Assembly: GCA_003213375.1 (NCBI GenBank) | Contig: QCNA01000007.1 | Span: 1-46,094, forward strand | Length of the DNA stretch: 46,094 bases | DNA from: Prochlorococcus sp. AG-424-A03 | GTDB lineage: Bacteria; Cyanobacteriota; Cyanobacteriia; PCC-6307; Cyanobiaceae | Direction of reading: 5' to 3' | In this document: positions 40,682-46,094 of the stretch, one piece after another | Position numbering within the stretch: position 1 is the first letter of the stretch | Layout of the letters: every line of letters begins with the position of its first letter | Program-made: the position numbers and the translations under genes | The notes under the pieces: generated by a model | Database searches by the model: none | Told to the model about the DNA's origin: nothing | The model's input: only the letters and a program-made list of their open reading frames with translations

Positions 40682-40903
40682 TTGAAATTTAAGGAGGAAT
40701 ACTTACTTTACATAAAAAATACAATTGCTAAGTTTAAAATAAGAGATCTTTTGATTATGTTTCTAAATTATCTGCCCAGTGAAATGGTTGAAGTTGTTGG
40801 TTTGACAATGATTTTTTCATTTCTAGTTGGAACTATATTAATTTTGTTATTTACATCAGATCAGGCAAACACAAAGAATCTATATTTAAAGAAGGCTAAA
40901 TAA
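40682..40903 (+). CDS. Small membrane protein, up to 73 aa, start uncertain
   Basis: One transmembrane helix (VVGLTMIFSFLVGTILILLF) is followed by a polar tail (SDQANTKNLYLKKAK). The frame opens at TTG 40682. A good ribosome site (AAGGAGG, 40691-40697) lies inside it with no standard start at the right distance, and the next in-frame ATG is 40757 (48 aa). ATA at 40712 would fit poorly. The helix region is trustworthy, the start is not. Confidence 0.5.
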   Translation: MKFKEEYLLYIKNTIAKFKIRDLLIMFLNYLPSEMVEVVGLTMIFSFLVGTILILLFTSDQANTKNLYLKKAK

Positions 40904-41013
40904 ATTTTAAATAATTTATTTTTCTATAAAGGACCTCTGTCCTTAATAAAGTTTACTCGCAGGTGTAGAACATAATTTTTAATATTGATAAATAAATAAA
41001 TAAATTTAAGATT

Positions 41014-41214
41014 ATGGGCGAAGCTAAAAGAAGAGAAGAATTAGGATTACCACCTAGACCAAAAAAAAATGAATTAAATAAATCTGATAGATACCTTTCA
41101 TGGCTTCCAATTACTAAATCAAGAATTAAGAAATACCCTTATATGGGTGTAGCAACAATGGCACTAGGAGCGATAATTTTCTTAGTAAGTGGGGGAGCAA
41201 ATAGGATTAATTAA
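41014..41214 (+). CDS. MGEAKRR-type (DUF2839-like) membrane protein, 66 aa
   Basis: The product starts MGEAKRREELGLPPRPKKNE and ends in a transmembrane helix (GVATMALGAIIFLVSGG), as in the copy at 38590. It is the more canonical of the pair. Function unknown. It converges on the CopG/MauE operon. Confidence 0.87.
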   Translation: MGEAKRREELGLPPRPKKNELNKSDRYLSWLPITKSRIKKYPYMGVATMALGAIIFLVSGGANRIN

Positions 41215-41246
41215 TTAATTAAATTTTGGCTTGGCTTAGAATATAT

Positions 41247-41507
41247 CTAAGATTTTTTTTGTAATAGTTTAACGCCAGATATTATTGAGATTATTGAAGT
41301 TATACCTAGAAAAATCGAGTAAAAAGGTTGCAAATTAATAATGCCAAAATTACCTGTATGCCATTTTATTAACCAAAAAGCATCTATTCCTAGTGGCTGA
41401 AGAATACTATAAATAGTTCCAGATAAAATAGTAATTAGTAATGGGATTGCTGAAATTGCGGTTATTTTTCTGTGAATTTTTCTTTGATTTGCTTTTAATT
41501 TTTCCAT
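41247..41507 (-). CDS. PepSY-TM-like membrane protein, 86 aa
   Basis: The sequence HRKITAISAIPLLITILSGT, then IKWHTGNFGI, then YSIFLGITSIISIISGVKLL gives two helices with conserved-looking His near the first helix and in WHTG. This resembles the TM pair of PepSY-associated proteins, some of which bind haem or metal. It starts directly after the stop of the DUF3721-like gene, so it is the last gene of the operon. Confidence 0.58.
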   Translation of the reverse strand: MEKLKANQRKIHRKITAISAIPLLITILSGTIYSILQPLGIDAFWLIKWHTGNFGIINLQPFYSIFLGITSIISIISGVKLLQKKS

Positions 41508-41729
41508 CTATTTCCTCAAATAGATATGTAATTCTTTTTCGTTTTTGCACGGCATCCATTTATCTTGATTCTTATGTATTCCTTCGCAACCAAGTTCTAA
41601 AGATCTATTTTCGGCCTCCTCTTCAGAAAGAAATGTACCCCTCATATGTGCATGCGAATAACTATTGAAATTTAGAGATAAGGAAAATATAAAAATAAAA
41701 AATTTAAAATTTCTAAGAAAAATATGCAT
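41508..41729 (-). CDS. DUF3721-like secreted small protein, 73 aa
   Basis: A signal peptide (MHIFLRNFKFFIFIFSLSL...SHA) is followed by HMRGTFLSEEEAENRSLELG, CEGIHKNQDKWMPC (C48, C61), and ELHIYLRK. The GCxGxH and WMPC elements are those of DUF3721, found in marine cyanobacteria. Cysteines and histidines could bind metal. It lies between the CopG-like protein (21 bp) and the PepSY-like gene (0 bp). Confidence 0.75.
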   Translation of the reverse strand: MHIFLRNFKFFIFIFSLSLNFNSYSHAHMRGTFLSEEEAENRSLELGCEGIHKNQDKWMPCKNEKELHIYLRK

Positions 41730-41750
41730 TATTTCAAATAAGTATTTGTA

Positions 41751-42269
41751 TTAAGGAGAGATTTTATCAAATATTTTTGTTTTGCCAGTTTTACTAAATG
41801 AAACTACTTTGTAGTTCTCATAATCATGAGAGTGCGATTGGTGAGAATGTATTTCCATCCCTGGAGAGCCAATTGGCATGCCCGGAACTGCTATCCCATT
41901 AATATTTGGTTTTTCTATAAAAAGTTTGTTGATTGATTCAATCGGGACATGTCCTTCAATCGTATAGTTAGCTATTTGAGCAGAGTGACATGATCTCAGA
42001 TTATTGGGAATTTGATATTGGTTTTTAATTGCTGAAACATCTTCAACTATATTATCAACAACTTGTAATCCATTATCTCTTAAATGATTGATCCATTTTT
42101 TGCAACAACCACATGATGCTGATCTGTAAGAAACAACTTTTGGGATATCTATATTTTCTAACGTTTCTGCACTAATCCTATGAACGTTATTTGTATTTGC
42201 AAAAAGCATTCCAGAAGCAATTAGATAATTTAAAAATCTGGTTTTTATAAGTACTTTATTAATTGCCAT
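41751..42269 (-). CDS. CopG/DUF411-family periplasmic metal-binding protein
   Basis: The 172-aa protein has an N-terminal signal or anchor (to about residue 29), then the DUF411 core: YRSASCGCCKKWINHLRDNG with C53, C55 and C56, LRSCHSAQ with C94, YTIEGHVPI, and VPGMPIGSPGME (128-139). A His-rich tail HSHQSHSHD (141-149) follows. CopG proteins of this family bind copper at the Cys cluster and act in envelope copper handling. In cyanobacteria the role is untested as far as I know. It is central in the seven-gene minus-strand operon. Confidence 0.85.
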   Translation of the reverse strand: MAINKVLIKTRFLNYLIASGMLFANTNNVHRISAETLENIDIPKVVSYRSASCGCCKKWINHLRDNGLQVVDNIVEDVSAIKNQYQIPNNLRSCHSAQIANYTIEGHVPIESINKLFIEKPNINGIAVPGMPIGSPGMEIHSHQSHSHDYENYKVVSFSKTGKTKIFDKISP

Positions 42270-42330
42270 ACAAATTAAGACGATTAAATTCTATTTTTTA
42301 ATTAACAATAAATGAAAATTTGTAAAAGTG

Positions 42331-42783
42331 CTATTTAATCAAAAGCAGGACACTCATAATTGCCATTAAAAGATTTTCTATAAAACTAATAATTCCCAAA
42401 GGAGTTTTTGCATATCCACCGATACATGCACAATTTAATTTTAACTTATCCAAATAAACAGCCTTAAATACTGAAATCATTCCAGAAATCCCTAAAATTA
42501 GGGCAATAAAAATAATTAAAGAGGGTGGAGAAGATTTAAGAAAACTTATTCCAATTAATAATTCGCAAAAAGGATAAATATATATCCAACCATTAAATTT
42601 AGAAGATATTAAATCATATTTCTTATAACTTGTTCCAAAAGCTTCAATATCCATAAGCTTGAGCATTGCTAAAAGACAAATTGATATCCCCATAAAAATT
42701 TGGAAACTTTTAAGCAATGAAATGGTTATCAGAAATGAAGTACCAAAGACTGCAATTAAGGGGGTAAATGACTTAATCTTCAT
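42331..42783 (-). CDS. MauE/DoxX-like membrane protein
   Basis: The 150-aa protein has four helices. It has AMLKLMDIEAFGTSYKKYDL, YIYPFCELLIGISFL, and a C-x-C pair in LNCACIGGYAKTPLGIISFI (C118, C120). This is the layout of MauE/DoxX-type redox membrane proteins, which help form or pass disulphides. Next to a CopG-like protein it could keep metal-binding thiols reduced; that is inference. It is two bases after the 76-aa gene and 61 bp before the CopG-like gene. Confidence 0.72.
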   Translation of the reverse strand: MKIKSFTPLIAVFGTSFLITISLLKSFQIFMGISICLLAMLKLMDIEAFGTSYKKYDLISSKFNGWIYIYPFCELLIGISFLKSSPPSLIIFIALILGISGMISVFKAVYLDKLKLNCACIGGYAKTPLGIISFIENLLMAIMSVLLLIK

Positions 42784-42785
42784 TT

Positions 42786-43016
42786 TTAACTTTTAAGGAT
42801 AGAATCACAAATACTGGATGGATTTGCTTGTTTAACTATTTTCAGTCTTTTGATAAGTTTGTCTCGATCTATTTGATGTTTTAAATATTTAATACATAAA
42901 TTTTTTTCCTGATATACCTTTGCTATTGGAGCAATCTTTATAGCAATAGAAAAAGTACCAATAACTAAAAGAATATTTGTAGCTAGTCGAATATTTGGTC
43001 TAAAATTTGATCTCAT
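42786..43016 (-). CDS. Membrane-anchored two-cysteine protein, 76 aa
   Basis: An N-terminal helix (ATNILLVIGTFSIAIKI) anchors a basic helical domain with Cys in KNLCIKYLKHQ and SSICDSILKS. The start overlaps the stop of the 38-aa gene (ATGA). It is in the operon leading to the MauE- and CopG-like genes, so an envelope thiol role is possible. Family unknown. Confidence 0.62.
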   Translation of the reverse strand: MRSNFRPNIRLATNILLVIGTFSIAIKIAPIAKVYQEKNLCIKYLKHQIDRDKLIKRLKIVKQANPSSICDSILKS

Positions 43017-43129
43017 TCGTATTCTTTATTTCTGTCAATAACTTCCCTTAAATATATATCTTTTAGCTCGTCATTGTATCCATTTTCTTTCGCAAATTTC
43101 TCTAATTCCTTCAACTCTTTTTCTGTCAT
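43013..43129 (-). CDS. Micro-protein, 38 aa, in the CopG operon
   Basis: The product reads MTEKELKELEKFAKENGYND, then ELKDIYLREVIDRNKEYE: charged and helical. It overlaps the upstream gene by TAATG and the downstream gene by ATGA. Tight coupling on both sides supports it. Function unknown. Confidence 0.62.
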   Translation of the reverse strand: MTEKELKELEKFAKENGYNDELKDIYLREVIDRNKEYE

Positions 43130-43272
43130 TAAGCAGATTTGGAAATATTGTTTTTCATATCTTCAATTTGGTTGATTAATTCATCTAACCATTCTGTATT
43201 ATTTTCGGATCTTTTCTGAAAATAAGTAATTTTAGGTTGATTGATTTCTAGCGTCTCATAATCTCCACTCAT
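43129..43272 (-). CDS. Micro-protein, 47 aa, first gene of the CopG operon
   Basis: The product reads MSGDYETLEINQPKITYFQK, then RSENNTEWLDELINQIEDMK: acidic and soluble. It starts the chain of overlapping genes that leads to the CopG-like gene. The promoter should lie in the 144-bp gap to the divergent 34-aa gene. Confidence 0.6.
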   Translation of the reverse strand: MSGDYETLEINQPKITYFQKRSENNTEWLDELINQIEDMKNNISKSA

Positions 43273-43416
43273 AAATTAACCTTAAATTTATACTCTGCAT
43301 AATTTATCTAGAGAAATAATGCTCATCAATAGGCTCTAATACTTATTTGAGATTTTCATGGGTAACAAGTCACTTTTTTAATAGTATAAATATCAAGGAA
43401 TTTATCTTTAAGAAAT

Positions 43417-43521
43417 ATGGCAACTAATGAAGAACTAGAAAAAAGAATTGAGACTTTAGAAAAAGAAGTAAAACATCTAAAAGCTGTTCTGCAATATCAA
43501 ATGAGAAATAAGAAAAAGTGA
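43417..43521 (+). CDS. Coiled-coil micro-protein, 34 aa
   Basis: The product reads MATNEELEKRIETLEKEVKH, then LKAVLQYQMRNKKK. A clean heptad pattern (L, I, L, V, L, L) predicts a short coiled coil of the SlyX type. Divergent from the CopG operon. Very likely coding because of the regular heptads. Confidence 0.62.
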   Translation: MATNEELEKRIETLEKEVKHLKAVLQYQMRNKKK

Positions 43522-43701
43522 TTCTTATTGCATAGCAATTCCTTTTGGTCAGATAAGCATTTTCTTTTGGTTGTTTTAGGTACCTAATGAAAAAAAGCTC
43601 AATATTAAAAATTAGTACTTAATTAATCACTTTTTGAAAAAATAACTTTAATCATTGATATTTAGAACATATTTGTTTTTATATATATATAACTACTTGA
43701 T

Positions 43702-43818
43702 ATGATTAACTCAATAGCTATTACATTGTTATTTTTAGGCTCTTTAGTCGCTTACAAAAGACTCAAAAGAAAGAAACGGCGATTTCACGCACCACCTACA
43801 AATCAGCTTCCTAGTTGA
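43702..43818 (+). CDS. Small membrane protein with basic tail, 38 aa
   Basis: One short helix (SIAITLLFLGSLVAY) is followed by a run of Lys/Arg (KRLKRKKRRFHAPPTNQLP). The layout suggests a membrane anchor with a cytoplasmic cationic tail. It is convergent with the 37-aa gene, three bases away. Confidence 0.55.
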   Translation: MINSIAITLLFLGSLVAYKRLKRKKRRFHAPPTNQLPS

Positions 43819-43821
43819 AGA

Positions 43822-43935
43822 TTAAATTCCGTCTTCGTCTTCTCCAAATGGATTGTATCTAATATCCCAAATGAGAACTACTGCTATAGATAAAAGCAAT
43901 AGCCCAAAAATAACTTGAGGAGGAGGAAATAACAT
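43822..43935 (-). CDS. Small single-helix membrane protein, 37 aa (paralogue of 3836-3937)
   Basis: The product reads MLFPPPQVIFGLLLLSIAVV, then LIWDIRYNPFGEDEDGI. It matches the 33-aa product at 3836 in the P-x-PQ start, the G-L-x-L-L/I-S-I helix and the DI-(K/R) exit, but has an acidic rather than basic end. It is preceded by an AGGAGGAG-like stretch only within its own codons. Function unknown. Confidence 0.6.
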   Translation of the reverse strand: MLFPPPQVIFGLLLLSIAVVLIWDIRYNPFGEDEDGI

Positions 43936-43968
43936 CAAGGAACTACAACAATTTTCAATAAGCTTTGC

Positions 43969-44136
43969 TTATGAAAATTTTAATGGGTAATCGATATTGT
44001 TTGGCTCTAAATGTTTTACATAACATGCTGTTGTGCAATCCACTCCCTCACTATTGATGCTACAAGAAGTTATACATTCGAAAAAACTTTCCAAAGCATC
44101 TGAATCTTTAATATTTGAATAAATGTCTTTTTTCAT
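43969..44136 (-). CDS. Cysteine-containing small protein, 55 aa
   Basis: I prefer the ATG at 44136 (MKKDIYSNIKDSDALESFFE) over 44169, whose extra residues MLDKLQNGRLN look non-coding. Four Cys occur in ECITSCSINSEGVDCTTACY with a C-x3-C...C-x3-C pattern that could bind metal or form two disulphides. It is soluble. No name known to me. Confidence 0.62.
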   Translation of the reverse strand: MKKDIYSNIKDSDALESFFECITSCSINSEGVDCTTACYVKHLEPNNIDYPLKFS

Positions 44137-44219
44137 GTTCAATCTTCCATTTTGAAGCTTATCTAGCAATTAATTTTTAATAATGTCAAATTTTAGGTAA
44201 AGTACCTATTCACCATTTT

Positions 44220-44468
44220 TTAAAAAAAACTATTAAATCTATAAGTTTTTTTCCACCCTTCCTCCAATAGTTTTTTATATTCGTTTCTCGCTTCTTCTAT
44301 AGATTCAACCCTAGAGCCTTTCATAACTGGCTTACTTGATCGCTTAAAAACACAACCATAAGAGATTAAAATTGCATTAATCATAGAAGAGTTGTTTGAA
44401 CTATCTTCAAAAGGTTCAAATACTTTAATCCTCGATCTGGCTTTATTGATTAAAGTAAATTTTTCCAT
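44220..44468 (-). CDS. DUF1651-like protein, 82 aa
   Basis: The 82-aa protein has RSRIKVFEPFED near the start, then VFKRSSKPVMKGSRVESIEE followed by ARNEYKKLLEEGWKK. The final A-x2-x-Y-K-x-L-L-x-x-GW is the DUF1651 ending also seen at 34695. Its ATG is only about eight bases past a strong minus-strand terminator. Confidence 0.66.
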   Translation of the reverse strand: MEKFTLINKARSRIKVFEPFEDSSNNSSMINAILISYGCVFKRSSKPVMKGSRVESIEEARNEYKKLLEEGWKKTYRFNSFF

Positions 44469-44495
44469 AAAAAAAGGGCGTTAGCTTCGCCCTAA
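44469..44495 (-). terminator. Hairpin with T run upstream of the DUF1651 gene
   Basis: AGGGCG and CGCCCT pair around TTAGCTT-like bases at about 44477-44495. The A run at 44469-44476 reads as Ts on the minus strand. It is oriented to stop minus-strand transcripts before 44468, either as attenuator or as ncRNA terminator. Confidence 0.75.
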
Positions 44496-44640
44496 TCAAA
44501 AAGCGGGATAATCCCCATCACCCAGCCTTTTTAAAATCCTAGCACTACATATGGTGTTTGTAAGTATTAAAAATTACCTATTGATGGGGTTGTTTGTTTC
44601 TGTTTAATTTGTCATTATAGGAGTCCCCATCACCTAGGCT
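44469..44640 (-). ncRNA. Candidate minus-strand RNA with repeated GGTGATGGGGA element
   Basis: On the minus strand, GGTGATGGGGA occurs twice: at about 44623-44636 (in CCTAGGTGATGGGGACTCC) and about 44512-44527 (in GCTGGGTGATGGGGATTATC). The stretch ends in a terminator-like hairpin (AGGGCGAAGC...GCCC then Ts) at 44470-44495, just before the DUF1651 start. No ORF is visible. The element could be a short RNA or the leader of the DUF1651 gene. Boundaries are approximate. Confidence 0.42.
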
Positions 44641-44759
44641 CGCAAGAGTCTTTTTTTTGTTTTCTTGCCCTTAGGTTAATGAATTTTTAATTAGTGTTTA
44701 AAGACTTTTTATTTAATTTTTAAATTTGATAATTAATAATTAAAAAAATAATTTTATTC

Positions 44760-45071
44760 ATGCAAACTTACATCGTACACTGGCAATTTCCAGATCAAGA
44801 AAGTCATATGCAAGGGGCTGAAGCTTTTGCGGGTTTTGTTGAAGGAGGTTGCGAAGGTGATGAATTTGATGGGTTTAAAGTTCTTAATCGAGTAGTAAAT
44901 CCTGAAGGGGCTAATGGGTGGGCAATAGTTGAATCTTCAAACCATCAGAACATTTGGAAATGGAGTAGTATCTGGGTCGATAATTTTGGCGTAGAAATTG
45001 AAGTTACACCAGTTCTAACGGATAAAGAATTTCTTTCCGTTCATAAAGAAATTGCAGCAGCCTCTAACTAA
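44760..45071 (+). CDS. DUF3303-like protein, 103 aa
   Basis: The product starts MQTYIVHWQFPDQESHMQGA, with FAGFVEGGCEGDEFDGFKVL, NGWAIVESSNHQNIWKWSSI, and VEIEVTPVLTDKEFLSVHKE. It is the ferredoxin-like alpha/beta barrel pattern of DUF3303, common in cyanobacteria. Function unknown. Monocistronic. Confidence 0.82.
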   Translation: MQTYIVHWQFPDQESHMQGAEAFAGFVEGGCEGDEFDGFKVLNRVVNPEGANGWAIVESSNHQNIWKWSSIWVDNFGVEIEVTPVLTDKEFLSVHKEIAAASN

Positions 45072-45131
45072 TAGTTAATCTTATATGTGTTTGACTGTTG
45101 ATTTAATATTAAAGTGTAATACATATTTTTT

Positions 45132-45299
45132 ATGGGAAAATTTTCTTCTGAAGAAATTGAAAGTCAATACAATTTAATAAAAATGCTTTTAGCTGAACCT
45201 GAAAAGTATAAAGATGCTATTAATGCAATAAAAAAAGATATTGCATATATGCTAATAGAGCTTAAAAAAAGACTTGAGGAAGAAAAAATTATCTTATGA
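45132..45299 (+). CDS. Small helical protein, 55 aa
   Basis: The product starts MGKFSSEEIESQYNLIKMLL, then EPEKYKDAINAIKKDIAYML, then IELKKRLEEEKIIL. A charged helical hairpin. It is 60 bp after the DUF3303 gene on the same strand. No family recognised. Confidence 0.6.
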   Translation: MGKFSSEEIESQYNLIKMLLAEPEKYKDAINAIKKDIAYMLIELKKRLEEEKIIL

Positions 45300-45367
45300 A
45301 TTAATTGAAGATCGCTTTAATTATGATCTTTAATTTTTAAAAATTAGTAAATATCATTTCTAGTAAA

Positions 45368-45532
45368 CTAACCTAGAGAGTCTAAATCTCTACGATGGTG
45401 AACTGTATTTCCACTATCTTGTGGAACTTTCTGTTCTCTCATTAAATCTGCAATTGTTGGATAATCCTTTGTATTATCAAGATCTCTTGCATTTTTATCT
45501 TGAATTGCAAATGGTGATCTTTTTAAATTCAT
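45368..45532 (-). CDS. Small polar protein, 54 aa
   Basis: The product starts MNLKRSPFAIQDKNARDLDN, then YPTIADLMREQKVP and NTVHHRRDLDSLG. It is polar and probably disordered. It is 11 bp downstream of the 61-aa gene, suggesting an operon. Not recognised. Confidence 0.6.
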   Translation of the reverse strand: MNLKRSPFAIQDKNARDLDNTKDYPTIADLMREQKVPQDSGNTVHHRRDLDSLG

Positions 45533-45543
45533 AATTAAATTCC

Positions 45544-45729
45544 TCAAAATTTTTGTTTGATTCTAATTACAGATCCTGGATTGTCATGTACGTAAGAGTT
45601 GAATTCTCTCGCAAGCATCAGGCAATCATATGCATCGCGCGCGTAGAAGCCAACTTCATGTGTCTTATTTGTTGAATCTTTGAAACTCAACACATATTTA
45701 TTACATGATTTTATTGGTGTTGAAGGCAT
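45544..45729 (-). CDS. Small hypothetical protein, 61 aa
   Basis: The product starts MPSTPIKSCNKYVLSFKDST, then HEVGFYARDAYDCLMLAREF followed by NSYVHDNPGSVIRIKQKF. A small beta-alpha-beta domain is plausible, with the YARDAYDCLMLAREFN helix central. Family unknown. Upstream of the 54-aa gene. Confidence 0.68.
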   Translation of the reverse strand: MPSTPIKSCNKYVLSFKDSTNKTHEVGFYARDAYDCLMLAREFNSYVHDNPGSVIRIKQKF

Positions 45730-45766
45730 TTAATTTATCTCGATTACTACTAAGTTCTAACTAGGG

Positions 45767-45868
45767 ATGCTTATCAATCGATTAATAAAAATGTACGGTT
45801 TAAGGCACAAACATATACGGATAGAGGACCAACAACCTAATTTAAAAATTAATATAATAATCAAGTAA
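45767..45868 (+). CDS. Possible micro-protein, 33 aa
   Basis: The frame reads MLINRLIKMYGLRHKHIRIE, then DQQPNLKINIIIK. The RHKHIRIEDQQPN core is less AT-biased than neighbouring non-coding DNA. The ATG follows a weak GGG. Listed as a candidate only. Confidence 0.35.
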   Translation: MLINRLIKMYGLRHKHIRIEDQQPNLKINIIIK

Positions 45869-45977
45869 ATTTTGCAAAGAAAGAAAATATTTTCGTTACT
45901 CCTATAGAACTATTTTCAGTGGAAGCCTGTTTTTGCAAGAAACTTTCGAAGATAAAGTGTTTTTATAAACAAATCAA

Positions 45978-46094
45978 CTATCTCGCTAAATAAGTTTGTT
46001 CGAGATTATAAATATATTTTTCTCCATCATCATCACCATCGTCATCATCATGGAACGAAGAGATTAATACATAAACTCCTCCAAGTCCCAATAA
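45978..46094 (-). CDS. C-terminal part of a small membrane protein with Asp-rich tail
   Basis: On the minus strand the frame open to the window edge reads LLGLGGVYVLISSF, then HDDDDGDDDGEKYIYN, then LEQTYLAR. It is the end of a gene that starts beyond 46094. The helix followed by seven Asp in nine residues could bind divalent cations. Family not recognised. Confidence 0.5.
   Translation of the reverse strand, partial: LLGLGGVYVLISSFHDDDDGDDDGEKYIYNLEQTYLAR

Noticed and set aside
40929-40944. Short hairpin AAGGAC-CTCT-GTCCTT after the 73-aa gene
   Set aside because: No T run follows, so terminator function is not supported.
1-46094. CRISPR arrays, rRNA genes, insertion sequences
   Set aside because: No regularly spaced repeats, rRNA-like segments, transposase or integrase genes were seen.

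Overview
The window is a strongly AT-rich, gene-dense piece of a picocyanobacterial chromosome. It fits high-light Prochlorococcus best. The evidence is psbD-psbC overlapping as in cyanobacteria and plastids, ycf4, petM and ycf39, a split pntA, a thioredoxin reductase fused to thioredoxin (NTRC), a group of four high-light-inducible (hli) genes, a Yfr2-type ncRNA, and many tiny genes. The species call is inference from gene content and protein recognition; no database was searched.

Layout. 1-889: 3' part of an iron-binding FutA-type protein, then tRNA-Ser(CGA). 878-2666: a small integrated element flanked by a 12-bp copy of the tRNA 3' end, carrying one secreted polysaccharide lyase-like gene. 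2.9-5.3 kb: small genes, a rhomboid protease, a Yfr2-like RNA behind a perfect 20-bp palindrome, and a VTT/DedA-like membrane protein. 5.3-31 kb is mostly conserved core: ferredoxin-cobQ, maf, psbD/psbC, ycf4, cyclophilin, ilvH, alpha/beta hydrolase, petM, ycf39, infA, ntrC-type trxB, pntAa-pntAb-pntB, YheT-like hydrolase, [2Fe-2S] protein, dxr, cysS, polA, an HlyD-type fusion protein and ychF.

31-46 kb is accessory and rich in proteins of 30-100 residues. It holds the hli group (three on minus, one on plus), an amidotransferase operon, a SelO/YdiU pseudokinase, a secreted cupin, two MGEAKRR (DUF2839-like) genes, two DUF1651-like genes, and a tightly packed minus-strand operon (43272 to 41247). 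That operon contains a CopG/DUF411 protein, a MauE/DoxX-like membrane protein and a DUF3721-like protein, and looks like an envelope metal or thiol system.

The most notable observations are the tRNA-Ser element with its lyase, the CopG-MauE operon, a small gene with its frame broken at an A8 run next to an intact paralogue, a cyclophilin lipoprotein that seems to lack any normal start codon, and several families of micro-proteins present as distant pairs within the window.
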